Source: Ligula intestinalis (Eukaryota; Platyhelminthes; Cestoda; Diphyllobothriidea; Diphyllobothriidae). Taken from it: 64,000 bases of DNA. The stretch covers positions 51,414,513 through 51,478,512 of the forward strand of contig JAYGXS010000003.1 of assembly GCA_036362985.1 (NCBI GenBank), in the 5' to 3' direction. Below, one piece after another: positions 11,265 through 21,821 of the stretch; within the stretch, counting starts at the first letter, position 1, and each line of letters begins with the position of its first letter. The notes below the pieces were generated by a model. The model was not told the origin of the DNA. It saw only the letters and a program-made list of their open reading frames with translations, and did no database searches. Made by a program: the position numbers and the translations under genes.

Positions 11265-12086
11265 CAGGTCAGGTCAGGTTTTATTGAGGGAAATATAGGT
11301 AAATACCTTTGAACTCCCTATTGGTACAGTTTTTTCAATGCATTTGATCTGTAGAACATTTCAGATCAGTGGCGTTGCCAAAAATTTGAGGGCCGACAGT
11401 GAAAAAACTCCTTAGGCATTGTTCAGAAGTCTAGGGGTTTGAATGCCATTTGAGAGATTTAAGGAGAAAAACTGTCGCCTGGGGGAGGGGGGGGTGCAGA
11501 GTATATTCGAAGCGGATGGCCTGTGCTAAGAGTGTTTGAAGCATGTCAGGGAGAGTCCATCGCGGTTTTCGCCATAATACCAAGGGTCCCACGAAGAGAA
11601 GGTTGCGGAGGTCACGCGAACCTCATCGAGTGTCGGCGATGCGCCCATCGTGCACCCTTGTTGGTTTAACGAGTCTGCCTGCTAATTGACAGAATAAATA
11701 TAATCGGTAGTTTTCTAAACAAACATATTACTGAAAATTAGCGAGTAGTATGTTTTTTATAATGTGATTATTCCACAATTTGCATTCGGCAACTGGCAGT
11801 TTATTTTCGGGGGCTCAGTGGCTATAGGTTCTAACTTTATAGTGTCCTAAACATGCCTACAGATGCGTCTGACGTGTGCTCAGATGGCGACATAACAATG
11901 TCCGTGGGCAGAGCATTCCAGGCCTGAATTGGGAAAAGTTTTACAAATCCGCGTAGCCTCGGATCACAACGTTTGGTGGACTCGAAGCTTGCAATCCTTG
12001 TTAGTTCTTAACTAACATATTACTGAAAATCAGTGAGTAATATGTTTATATACATATATATAATTTCATTCTCGCCATATCCAATT

Positions 12087-13329
12087 TTAGTGGGCATTTC
12101 GGGTATGAAAATCTAAATTTCGCTTGAATGCATCCACAGATGGGGACATAACAATTTCCTCGGGGAGTGCATTCCAAGCTTCAACTACTCTATTACCAAA
12201 GAAGAACTTGCGTGTGTCTAGTCTGGCCCCTGTTATGCGTAGTTTGAAGAGATGCCCTCTTAAGTTGGTCGTTGTTGCTAACTCGAAGAAGTCGTCAGGT
12301 AGAAGACAGCAGTCCTGCCCGCGCATTATACGAAATGCTTGTATCAGATCGCCACGTAGCTGTCTGTAACTTAACGGAAATAGATCGAGATTAGCTAAAC
12401 GTCTTTCGTAGGGTAAAAAGCTCTGACCGGTAACCAGTTTGGTCGCGCGCCTTTGGACCTTTTCGAGGGAATTTAGGTCTTTCGCGGTCCAGGGTTTCCA
12501 TGCTTGCATTGCGAACCCCAACTTCGGCCGCACAAATGTTCCAAAGACCTTAGCAAAGCAGTCTTTATCGAAGGCACAGAAAGCCCTTTTGACAAGATAG
12601 AGGACGGACATCGCAGACTTGGCTACTTTTGCGCAGTGCAGCGAGGGCTTAAGAGACGTAGAGATCCATGCTCCCAAATCTTTCTGCGCGTCGACTTCTT
12701 GCAGTTGGATGCCATTTAGGCTGTAAACCATGGGGTTCTGAGAGCTGGGTCGGCCAACTCGTAGGACACTGCATTTGTTCTCGTTAAACGGCAAAAGCCA
12801 GTCTTGAGACCAAGTTTGAAGACGATTTAGGTTTAGCTGCAAATGTTCTTCGTCAGCTGAATTTCTGATGACGTTCCAAATCTTAATGTCATCGGCAAAC
12901 ATAGCCACATCGCAGTCCAGTTCACGGACGGAGTCATTGACGTATATAATGAACAGTATAGGGCCAAGGACAGCCTTGGGGGACACCGCTCTCGACTGCA
13001 ACGTCTGCCGACTGCTGGTCACCAATATGGACAGTTTGAGAGCGACCAAGTAAGAAGCTTTGAATCCACTTCAGCAGATTTCCTCGAACACTTATTTGGC
13101 TGAGTTTGTGCAGAAGTCGTTGATGTGGGACGCTATCAAAGGCCTTCTTGAAGTCGATGTAGATTACATGAAGCGGATTTCCTCCATCAACTGCCCGAGT
13201 CCAGCGTTCCAAACAATGGAGCAGGTTTGTCACGCAGGACCTGCCTCTGCGGAACCCATGTTGCGCATCCGATAGAAGGTTATGCTGCTCTAGATGCTGA
13301 GTCATTCTCGGGCAATTACTGCTTTGCAT
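12087..13329 (-). pseudogene. Reverse transcriptase of LINE copy A, frameshifted
   Basis: Two overlapping minus-strand frames, about 12934-13292 and 12087-13049, together cover the RT from QHNLLSDAQHGFRRG to the C-terminal DAFKRNLDFHTRNAH. They would be one frame without the 2-bp deletion near 12975, as copy B shows. YIDFKKAFDSVP (motif A) lies in the first frame and FADD (motif C) in the second, so no single product has both catalytic parts. The frame upstream of 13292 is not LINE A sequence but the inserted element. Confidence 0.8.
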
Positions 13330-15875
13330 CCATTATCCTGTCTCCCCGTCAAAAGGCGATTATTGGATGCATTTATAGTCCACCTAACTCATCATCGGAA
13401 GATGATGAAAAGCTTTGCGAAATATTTAGGCTGATTTCGGAGTCCGCCTTTGATGCTAAAGTTATCGCAGGGGATTTCAACTTTCCCGAAATTGATTGGT
13501 CATTGAACTGTTGTCCATCCAGATTTCAGCCCTTCCTAGATACCATCAATTTTTCAAACTGGTCTCAGTTGGTCTGTTCCCCAACAAGGGATCAGCATAT
13601 TTTAGATTTAATTTTCACTAATGACATTTTCCCCCTTTTTGTTGACTACAATCAGAACCTCTTCCCAAGTGACCATACTTTGATCCATTGTTGCCTTCCG
13701 CTTGCTTCTACGAAAAAGGCCAGCACCACTCGTACCTACCGTGCGTTTGACCTAGCTGATATTAATTTAATTAACAACTTTATGGACTCACTAGACTGGC
13801 AAGAGCTTTCCTCCACGAACAGTGTAACAATTCTCGGTGACTTAATGACGGCAATTTCAAATAGCATTTTGGAATTTGTGCCGATCAAAATTGTTAAGCC
13901 TTATACTTCGGACCCCACCGTTCCTCATTTTCTTATGTCTAGACTGAAGAAATTGCAAAGACAGTTGAAAGACCAGTCTACTAGTTCATTATCGGTGCAC
14001 CTTAGAATCGCAGAGATTTTCGAATTAGCGTCTAAGATTCGTCTTACACGTGACAAACATAGGGAATCTTGCGCACTCAGCGAGTTAAACTCTGCAAAAT
14101 CGATTGCCCAACTGTTCCGCCGTCGGTCCTCCGCTAAACGAGGTCACGAAATCCCCCCCTTACTGAATGAAAATAAAAACTTTGTGCAAGATGAGTCTGA
14201 GAAGGCTGAACTGTTCAATGCGTTCTTTGCAAAACACCTTACGACGGAATCTGAACCGGTCCCGTCTTTTCAGCCATGCTCAGTCAATACTATCAGTACC
14301 ATAGATTTCTCCATAGAAGTAATTCGTAAGCACATTATCCGTCTAAAAAACTCGCACTCCTCGGGAACTGACGGCCTTCCAAATTCACTTATCAAGAGAG
14401 TATTCAGCTTCCCCCGATTGCTAAGTTATCTATTCTCAGCTTATCTTCTAAACGGTTTCTTTCCTGACTCATGGAAGACATCTATTATTCTTCCAGTCTT
14501 CAAGTCAGGATCTCGTTCGGACGTAAATAACTACCGAGGTGTTCATAAAACCCCGGCCCTAGCCAAACTTCTGGAAAAGATCATTTTTAATCAAATTCTC
14601 GATTTTTGTGTAGAAAATAAACTATTAAGTGCCTCACAGCATGGATTTCTACCTGGAAGATCATGCGAAACCTGCCACTTAGCATTCCTTAACCTGGTTA
14701 CTTCACTTCGTAATGAACAGCAATCAGTCATCGTGATTTACTTTGACCTTAGTAAAGCTTTTGACAAGGTGCCTCATAGGCGCCTTTTAGTGAAACTGGA
14801 AGCCCTAGGCATCAGGCCTCCCCTCCTTGATTTCATTGCCTCCTACCTGTCTAACCGCAGCCAGAAGGTCTTAGTAGGCAATAGCTACTCGATGCCTCAG
14901 CCGATAACGAGTGGTGTATTACAAGGCACGGTTTTAGGTCCCCTCCTTTTCATTCTTTACATAAATGAAATTTCAACAGTGCTAAATAATTCGGAAAATT
15001 TCATTTATGCTGATGACCTTAAGTGTATTTACTCATTTTCTAAGGACACGGCCAGTAGTTGTGTTGATAAAGTTAACGCAGACTTGCGTACTCTCTCAAG
15101 TTGGAGCGCAACATGGCAGATGGAGTTTTCTCCATCAAAATGTAGTTTCTTGAGCTTTGGTCCCGCAAGGCTTCCTGGACCCATTATCTTCCAAAATAGT
15201 CCACTGTTAGAAAGATCTACGATAAAGGATTTGGGTCTTACTTACACGAATAAGCTTGCATTATCACCTCATGCAGATCGAATTTCTGCCAAGGCCGCAC
15301 AGATATGTGGGTTTATATCGCATAACTTTTTCCTTCAAGAAATGAAGTTAAAACTATATCCTATACTAGAATACTGCTGCCCGCTTTTTGGCCTCATGAC
15401 CCAGCATGACCGTAGTAAGATTGAAAAGGTTCAGCGAGTTTTCACTCGTAAAATATTTTCTGTTTCTGGGTCTGGTATGTGTTATACAGATAGATGTCAA
15501 TTAGCAAACATGAAATTTCTTTGGATAAGAAGACTCGAAGCTGGTCTATGCTTTCTGTTTCGCGTTAACAATAGTCCTAATCTCCCACAAATTAACGCTC
15601 TCCTTCCAGTTGACCGACCTTACGCCACTCGTAACTCTTCCATGATAATTTTACCACCCCATAGCTCCACATCTAACCGTTCTCGCTTTTTTACCTCCAA
15701 ATATGCTTTTATTTGGAACAATCTTCCTCTCGATATTAGACTGTCTTCTACACTGTCGATTTTTAAAGGCAAATTATATAAGCATTTAAATTTAGAGGAA
15801 ATAAAGTCGTTACTGTCTGTTTCCTTTCCAAACACGCAAGTTGTAGATTTTGAAAAGGGTCCTCCTGGCATTTGA
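13293..15875 (+). CDS. LINE ORF2: endonuclease C-terminal part plus reverse transcriptase
   Basis: An uninterrupted reading frame of about 860 codons, opening in the flanking element at 13227. The endonuclease/exonuclease/phosphatase domain shows IAGDFNFPEIDW (catalytic Asp and Asn) and PSDHTLIHC (the SDH motif). The RT follows with HGFLPGRSCETC, YFDLSKAFDKVPHRR (motif A), SGVLQGTVLGPLLF (motif B) and FIYADDLKCIY (motif C). The C-terminal part has FNNLPLDIR-like residues (WNNLPLDIR). The N-terminal third of the endonuclease is missing through 5' truncation, so target cleavage by this copy is unlikely. The absence of any stop in over 2.5 kb shows that insertion was recent. Confidence 0.87.
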   Translation, partial: DAESFSGNYCFASIILSPRQKAIIGCIYSPPNSSSEDDEKLCEIFRLISESAFDAKVIAGDFNFPEIDWSLNCCPSRFQPFLDTINFSNWSQLVCSPTRDQHILDLIFTNDIFPLFVDYNQNLFPSDHTLIHCCLPLASTKKASTTRTYRAFDLADINLINNFMDSLDWQELSSTNSVTILGDLMTAISNSILEFVPIKIVKPYTSDPTVPHFLMSRLKKLQRQLKDQSTSSLSVHLRIAEIFELASKIRLTRDKHRESCALSELNSAKSIAQLFRRRSSAKRGHEIPPLLNENKNFVQDESEKAELFNAFFAKHLTTESEPVPSFQPCSVNTISTIDFSIEVIRKHIIRLKNSHSSGTDGLPNSLIKRVFSFPRLLSYLFSAYLLNGFFPDSWKTSIILPVFKSGSRSDVNNYRGVHKTPALAKLLEKIIFNQILDFCVENKLLSASQHGFLPGRSCETCHLAFLNLVTSLRNEQQSVIVIYFDLSKAFDKVPHRRLLVKLEALGIRPPLLDFIASYLSNRSQKVLVGNSYSMPQPITSGVLQGTVLGPLLFILYINEISTVLNNSENFIYADDLKCIYSFSKDTASSCVDKVNADLRTLSSWSATWQMEFSPSKCSFLSFGPARLPGPIIFQNSPLLERSTIKDLGLTYTNKLALSPHADRISAKAAQICGFISHNFFLQEMKLKLYPILEYCCPLFGLMTQHDRSKIEKVQRVFTRKIFSVSGSGMCYTDRCQLANMKFLWIRRLEAGLCFLFRVNNSPNLPQINALLPVDRPYATRNSSMIILPPHSSTSNRSRFFTSKYAFIWNNLPLDIRLSSTLSIFKGKLYKHLNLEEIKSLLSVSFPNTQVVDFEKGPPGI

Positions 15876-16386
15876 AGCTCTTCCCAGGATACTAAAATGG
15901 TTTCTAAATATGTTAGCATTTCCCTCTGCAGAGTCAAGCATCACTTCCAAGGGCTGCGAATTCTTCTCTGTTTTTGCAACCTTCGTTGTGGTCTTCGCGA
16001 TTGGCTCTGGAATCTGGTGGGTCGCAACTCGATGACGTTGCCTTGACTTCTACTGCCTTCTCCTGCCTTCCGGATAACCCCTTCCTAACTCAACGATATA
16101 TTATTTTTTCCCATGACCATAAACGTCCCGAACCCTCAACATCAGGTCCCAAACTAACCACATCAAACCCTTTTACCTTTTAAGGCAGTTTTTTCTCCTA
16201 AACTTTTTTTGAACTCGGTGGCCCGCTGAACTCATCCACCGATCTAGGAGTTTTTTTTACTGCCGATGACAATTATTTATAAGAGTTCACTGCTTATCAT
16301 TATTATTTTTATTTTCACGATAGCACTAAGTTTGTAACGACAGGGCCCCTTGGGCCTTAAATATACAAATTATTATTATTATTATT
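15876..16386 (+). other. 3' UTR and ATT-repeat tail of the nested LINE
   Basis: Non-coding sequence with several T-rich runs, ending at 16371-16386 in five or more ATT/TTA units. The tail directly abuts LINE A sequence (AAACGCATCAGC from 16387), which marks the 3' insertion boundary. Confidence 0.75.
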
Positions 16387-17205
16387 AAACGCATCAGCTC
16401 TCGTTTTACTACTTTTTCCATAATCTTGCAACAGATCGAAGTGAGGCTGATTGGTCGATAACTGTTTGCAGCAACCTTTCTGCCGCCTTTATACAACGGT
16501 GTGATCCGTGCGGATTTCCAATCGGCGGGTAAACAACCTGCGTTAAACGAGGTACTGAAAAGCATAGAAAGCGGTTTGGCTAGCTCCCCAGCAAGTTCTT
16601 TCAGTAATTTAGGCGAGATGTCATCGGGACCGGATGATTTCGAGTCGTTTAGTGCCATTAACTTCTGAAGAACGGTTGCTTCGGCGAAGGCCACATTTTC
16701 AATCTTTGGACCGTCATCTAAGCCATAGTTTGGAGGAATGAATCCGATTTCAGTTGTAAAGTTCGATTTGAAAAATTGTGAAAGATGCTCAGCTTTTGCT
16801 CCATCCTCACTCATTTCTGTTCCATCGCTAGCCTTCAGAAGGGGAACTGGGTCCCGGTTTCGTGTGGTCTTTCTTAAGTAGCCATAAAATAGCTTCGGAT
16901 TTTTAACTGCCCGGTTTAGTAAATCTTTTTCAAAGTCTTTGCGCGCTTTGAAGATAAGTCGCTTCACGAGGTTCCTCTGCGTTTTGTATGCATTTAGGGA
17001 TACCGGATTTCTGTCTGCTCTATACTTTCTAAACAATCTCCCCTTTTATTTATCTCTTTCTTCAGCGCTTGAGTCAGCCACTGAGGTTTGTTGTTTAGCT
17101 TCTTCCGTGTAATCGGACAGTGGTTTCTCAGGAGAGTATGCAATAACTCACTGAACCATCCCCAATCATCAGCTATATTGCCAGAAAAAACCAATTCCCA
17201 ATTTA
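16387..17205 (-). pseudogene. 5' part of LINE copy A: linker and RT start
   Basis: The minus-strand frame from about 17036 down reads FRKYRADRNP, ARKDFEKDLL, AKAEHLSQFFKSNF and SGPDDISPKLLKELAG, the region between endonuclease and RT in CR1-like elements plus the first RT blocks up to YRPISLTS. A second frame at 16994-17194 holds NKPQWLTQALKKEIN just upstream, offset by a small indel. The copy ends at about 17205, where the sequence becomes unrelated. Confidence 0.75.
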
Positions 17206-17630
17206 TGTTGTTTATTTCGGCATTATGCCTACTACAATGGCTGTGACTAATGGGCTGTGATAATGGTTTTTTTTGTATGCGCTGTACGTAAGCTACTGTG
17301 ATAGTACGTAAGGTATTTCGGATAAATTATGGCTGTGATCTTAGTGGTTTCTTATTATGCGCCGTACGTAATTCCTTGGTAGCATGGACCTGATTTCGTG
17401 CTTCGAATAGCTAGACATGGCAATGCAATACCCAGCAGCATCTGTGCAAACAGGTGTGGTTCAAGCGCGGCAGCACGGCTACAGATAATGGCATCTACTT
17501 CTTCTTTATGTGTTCTTCTTAGACAATCTTCAGAAGAGTCAATAGCAACGCAAAGTGGACGTCAACTGACCAAAATTTACTCCCACAATATCTATGTTGT
17601 ACACAGTAATACAGAAGTTTCAAACCAGCT

Positions 17631-17770
17631 GCCTTGCAGTACAATCTTAACTTCGAATGCGTCGTTAAGAACTTAGTATTTTACGGCAGTTTCAAAGCTG
17701 CCTTGCAGTACAATCTTAACTTCGAATGGGTCGTTAAGAACTTAGGATTTTACGGCATTTTCAAAGCTGC
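17631..17770. repeat. Tandem duplication of a 69-bp unit
   Basis: GCCTTGCAGTACAATCTTAA begins at 17631 and again at 17700. The two units differ at only a few bases (for example GAATGCGTC versus GAATGGGTC), and a third partial unit starts near 17767. This is a direct tandem repeat of period 69. Confidence 0.85.
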
Positions 17771-17867
17771 GTTTGTTTTATTTAATCCCTTGTTTTTTTG
17801 AAGCGACGGTTATGTATGCTTGGACAAATGTCAGAGAATATGCACCGTCAGCTCCTTTGCCTCCATG

Positions 17868-18340
17868 TCGACACGTGTCCTATCTGCCATCTGTCCGCTG
17901 GTACAATCAGTGCCGCCCTGCTGACATCACCATGTTCCCTGAAGCGCACATGTCTTTCCTGCCGTACGTCTTTAAGCGTCATTGATGCCGTCATTTCTGC
18001 CGCCGTGCTGATTTCCCCATGCCTACTGGATGGCACATGCTATTACTGCCATATATCCGTTCGCACCATTCATGCCGCCAGGTTACCCTGTCGGACTGAT
18101 TCCAACATGACTAGTCAAGGACAAAGGTCCTTACTGCCATAGGCCAGTCTGCCCCATCAACACACAACTACACATGTCCTTACTGCCACATCTCCCTTTG
18201 CATTATCCACAGCTTCGGTGAGCACTGCCGCCATGACTTCAGCATGCCTCATTTCGCTTTTTACAGTCAATACCGTCAGTGACCACTGCCGAGCCCACAT
18301 CACCATGTCTACTCACCGACACATGTTGTTTTTGCCATAG
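17868..18340. repeat. Degenerate minisatellite, roughly 75-87 bp units
   Basis: Variants of CACATGTCCTTACTGCCAT recur at about 17872, 17947, 18034, 18121, 18171 and 18320. The spacings are 75, 87, 87, 50 and 149 bp, and the diverged flanks share GCCGCC and CCATG words. The intervals and divergence suggest an old tandem array with internal deletions. No open frame is conserved between units. Confidence 0.55.
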
Positions 18341-19408
18341 GTACCTCGGCACCAATGACACCACCATTTCGCACTATGGACCAGACTTCACCAAGTCTAC
18401 TCATTGACGGACGACAAGAACACCACATTTCGCTTAGTACAGCCGATACCCTCAGTGACCACTGAATTTTGTTGCCTGCATTATAGATACACGCAGGCAC
18501 ATCTCATATCAGCTATTTGTGACAAACGCAGCATTAACTAGGATGACCGTTTAGATGGCAATTTCTACAGTGTGCACGCTATCCAAGGGGTTCGGTCACC
18601 GCCACATGAACCTAGAGACTTCCTGCTAACTATAGCCTCACACAAATGTCATCGTTTGCCTTAAATCACTGACAGATGCGTTCGTTATTAGCGCTTTTAT
18701 ACCGAACGCTCTCGGCAGTCATCCCAATATTTTCATCCTGCCTACAGGATACCCAACACTACCATCCATACACAAACAACCCTTAATGGCTGTTCGGTTA
18801 AAATTAAAAAAGGACCTATTACTTACTCCTCTTTTAACCTTTGCTTCTATATCTATTCCTTTATTTTTTAAAAACATTTGTTTTCCTGCATTTTTTCTTG
18901 TTTATATTTTAATTCTTTTGGTTGCACATAAAACGCAAACTTCAACAAAACAGTCGTGTGTTGTACGTTAAGGGCATCTCATCTAAGTGGGCGACTGGAC
19001 GCCATATTGTTTTTTTGTTATTTGGCCTCAGTGGATATAGATCACTCATCATGGCCAATCTTTGAGATTTCCTAGGATTTATTAGAGTATTTGTTGTTTA
19101 TTATGATCAGGGTAGTACGTTTTTACATATAAATGGTCATTTAAACCATTAAGGGAATTTCCGAGTATTTCTGCAAAATTGACATGGCCATGGCCGCGTT
19201 TGACCTAGTCTGGCCACACCAAGTGGGCGCGGCCATGTGTTGACAGGGAAGTATCTTTGACAATCGCCAATCGCGCTGGCCTTCTACATTTTGAGTCGCA
19301 GTGTGACAAGCTTCTCAGAGTTAAACTTCATTATGAATGAAAAGGTTCGCGTTCCAGGTATGGATAAGGAAGACGACTTGTCGAGCACCGGATCAATTTG
19401 TTTATTGT

Positions 19409-19452
19409 CCTGAGCTTTTGAACTCTTACGGGAGTTCATCTTCAGAGATCTG
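19409..19452 (-). ncRNA. Hammerhead-like motif, sense to the PLE
   Basis: Read on the minus strand: TCT, CTGAAGAT, a hairpin GAACTC/GAGTTC with a 6-nt loop, AAA, AGCT, C, AGG. Hammerheads have CUGANGA, stem II, GAA and a cleavage site after NUH. CUGAAGA satisfies the first core, because position 7 is free, and CUC fits NUH. One extra U lies between CUGANGA and the hairpin, and G12 is A. AGCU is self-complementary, which would let two monomers form stem III. It lies downstream of the PLE ORF on the same strand. Activity is unproven. Confidence 0.45.
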
Positions 19453-19471
19453 AAGTTCATCCGATCTGAGT

Positions 19472-19514
19472 TCATCTCTGAAGATGAACTCCTGTAAGAG
19501 TTGGTAGGCTCAGG
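19472..19514 (+). ncRNA. Hammerhead-like motif, inverted copy beside the PLE
   Basis: Plus-strand copy: TCTCTGAAGATGAACTCCTG, then TAAGAGTTGG and TAGGCTCAGG. The first core and the hairpin are kept, but the segment after the hairpin reads GGTAGGCTC instead of CAAAAGCTC, so the second core is damaged. It is the partner arm of the inverted repeat. Confidence 0.4.
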
Positions 19515-19557
19515 ACAATGAACAAATTGATCCGGCGCTCGACAAGTCTTCTTCCTT

Positions 19558-20030
19558 AAACTTCATCAACCATTTACTGGACAATTCACCTAGACAGGAA
19601 GTCCTTCTTGCGAAATTGGTGACTGCCGATACACCAAGATTGCGGCAACTAAGTTCGAGCGGACGATGCTGGTGCAGCAGTTACTTGTGCGCTTGAAGGA
19701 TGAAAAGGCTCGGGAAAAGGTTTTATTTTGAAGCAAGCAAATATGGCAGAATTTATTCGATCAAATAAATTTCGTGACGGCTCGTCAGCTGCGGCCCGTC
19801 TTTGCATGAATGAATAACAAGTGGGTTATAGCACAATTTGACTATCAACAAAATCAATACAAGCAAGGTCAAATTTACGCGTAAGTGAACATTCATATTG
19901 TCAACGTAACTCGGAAAAGGGCAGAAATTTGGGGGGGGGAAGGGAAACAACACAAAAACAAACAAAAGGTGACTAAATGTAGGCCTATGAACCCCAAGGC
20001 AGCTGTAGGTTAGCCACATGTTCTAATTGC
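19558..20030 (-). other. PLE 3' untranslated region
   Basis: Non-coding sequence between the GIY-YIG stop and the inverted repeat, on the PLE sense strand. It includes an eight-base C run on the minus strand (plus G run at 19930-19937) and no other domain. Confidence 0.5.
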
Positions 20031-21765
20031 TTACATAGGTCGGGTTTCTCCCACCGTATGTAGGCTGCTTCCATGTAGCGTAATGTCCGGTTTGTTCGTG
20101 CTCGAACAAGAACTCGGAAAGATTTTTTTCGGATCGACAGAGTGACCACTGTCCAATAGATGTTTTGCAATAGAGGACCGAGGTACTTTGTTTTCCTGTT
20201 TAAAAAGCCAAGAGGTTAAATGTTCAGCTGCCCTGGTCGCCAATTGCCTTTGCGTTCGCCCGATGTACTTGCATCCGCAAGTGCATGTAAATTCATAGAC
20301 GCAGTTTGGAGTGGCGTGCAAAGGCAAGGCATCTTTTGTCCCGTTAACGGGAAGGCCTTTAATAGGGCTGAGGAACACCAATGCAACTGCATTGTACGTT
20401 CTCTCTATGGTGCATCGCAAACGTCGTTTGATTGTATTTGATACATTGTCACCTTTGAAGGGTAGAGATATAAAAACGGGCTTTCTTGGAACAAACTGTT
20501 CCGTAATTTTCAGCCATAAAGGTTTACTGTATTTCTGAATGAAACGTGAAGGATACACACGTTTAAGTAGGGCGTCTTTGATGCTGGAAGTTTCTGTTGG
20601 TAATGTTTCATTGCTGCAAATTTTCTCAGCTCGCTGGAAGAGAGTTAGTACCAAGTTTCGTTTCCACTGGATTGGCACAAAACTAGTAAAGTGTAGGTAC
20701 TGGCCCTTCCAGGTAGCCTTGTGATAAACACTTCGCCTTATTGAACCATCAGCCTCTCTAAACAGGAGGACGTCAAGAAAATGCAACTTGTTGTTTTGCT
20801 CCATTTCCATCGTGAACTTTATTTTTTGATGCAATTTATTCATGAATCGAAGAAGGTTTTCAGCGTCTTATTTGGTTTCAACTATAGTGAAGATATCATT
20901 GACGTAACGTCTGTATAAAGTTGTCTTGTTTAGTTGTGATGACCTGTTATCTTCTAAATGACCCATGAATATGTCAGCAAAAGTAGGTCCAAGTGGACTT
21001 CCCATTGCGACTCCATCGATTTGTCTATACCGATGCCCATTAAAGAGGAGTTGCACATTTTTCGTACATAGTGTAATCAATTCCCTTAGTAAATCAGGTG
21101 GTAGACGAGTGTAGGATACATGAGTACATATAACGTCGATTGTTACGTCCAATGGTACGTTTGTAAATAAGGATTCAATGTCTAAAAAAATCATAGATTT
21201 GTTTGCAATATTTTGGAACTTAATATCTTCAACAAATTGGAAGACATCCTTTCTCACGTAAGTGGAGAACCGGCTCCTAATCGGCTTTAATTCCTTGACA
21301 AGCCATTGTGCTAGCTTGTGTTGAGGAGAGTTAATCATAGACAAAATTGGCTGCAAAGGTATGTCCTTCTTATGTGTTTTGGGCAGACCATATAGTCTGG
21401 GGATGTGTGTTCCTTTAGGCTTTAAAGATAATGCCGTTGCAGTATCAATCAGGTTTTTGTTCCGCAACTTTTTTAATAGCTTTCCATATTAAATCTTCTA
21501 TTGCTTTGGTTTGATCTTTGCCAGACACCTCTAGACGAAATTTGCTCTGGTCACCCAAAATAGCTTCCATTTTTCTTACATAATCCTTCCGGTTGAGAAT
21601 GACAACTCCATGGCCTTTGTCTGGTTTCGAAATTATTATTTCCTCGTGGTGTTTCAAAGTGGTGAGGGCAGCCATGTGTTCTTTTGTCAGAGGAGTGGTT
21701 TGTGTTACAGGAGCATTGCGATATTGGTGAGCAATGTCCACAAATTTTGCTTTAAGCCACCCCAC
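20031..21765 (-). pseudogene. PLE reverse transcriptase with GIY-YIG endonuclease, three defects
   Basis: Three frames join into one product. 21765-21445 encodes the N-terminal block with SKPDKGHGVV. 21467-20868 encodes the RT: KPKGTHIPRLYGLPKTHK, LDIESLFTN (motif A), MGSPLGPTFADIF (motif B) and RRYVNDIF. In the last, the usual YVDD is YVND, which removes one of the metal-binding aspartates. 20864-20031 continues in the same frame after TAA (20865-20867) with LHFLDVL and the GIY-YIG module NCVYEFTCTCGCKYIGRTQRQL plus Cys residues of the PLE zinc motif, split here only in my description. The near-complete state suggests a young insertion. PLEs copy their RNA by target-primed reverse transcription. 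Confidence 0.83.
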
Positions 21766-21821
21766 ATCGTCAGTTGACCTAGGTATTAGGTCTGCTGAGA
21801 GTTTAAGTCTTCAAATTGGGC

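Larger units (their letters stand above)
13293..16386 (+). mobile_element. CR1-like LINE inserted into copy A, 5'-truncated but otherwise intact
   Basis: Copy B shows the uninterrupted sequence (CTGCTCTAAGAAACGC at 49175-49190). In copy A the same flanks are split at 13292 and 16387, so this 3.09-kb block is an insertion. It has lost 2 bp of target and shows no target duplication. It runs on the opposite strand to its host and ends in (ATT)n after GGGCCTTAAATATACAA, a LINE-like 3' microsatellite tail. It lacks the start of the endonuclease, so it is 5'-truncated. Confidence 0.88.
11265..17205 (-). mobile_element. CR1/Pido-like LINE, copy A, interrupted by another LINE
   Basis: The 3' half is 11265-13292 and the 5' part is 16387 to about 17205. 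Its 3' end (low coordinates) reads AATAAAACCTGACCTGACC on the minus strand, a polyadenylation-like signal followed by pentamer repeats. The RT carries KSSGPDDISPKLLKEL, YRPISLTS, HGFRRGRSCVTNLL, YIDFKKAFDSVPH and the catalytic MFADDIKIW. Compared with copy B at 47146, a 2-bp deletion near 12975 shifts the frame just before the FADD block (GVPQG then off frame). Another small indel near 17036 breaks the upstream part. The element is 5'-truncated: the endonuclease is missing. Identity with copy B is about 99% by eye over 1.2 kb, so both inserted recently. Confidence 0.85.
17206..19365. other. Non-coding stretch with tandem repeats
   Basis: No coding domain is recognisable. Two repeat structures lie inside and are listed separately: a 69-bp duplication (17631-17770) and a degenerate array of roughly 75-87 bp units (17868-18340). 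The rest shows only scattered short open frames. Confidence 0.5.
19366..19557. repeat. 84-bp inverted repeat with 24-bp spacer at the PLE 3' side
   Basis: The arms are 19366-19449 and 19474-19557. The left arm starts AAGGAAGACGACTTGTCGAG and the right arm ends in its near-complement CTCGACAAGTCTTCTTCCTT. Mismatches are few. Each arm contains one copy of the hammerhead-like motif, so the motif lies in head-to-head orientation. Inverted terminal copies are a known feature of Penelope-like elements. Confidence 0.85.
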
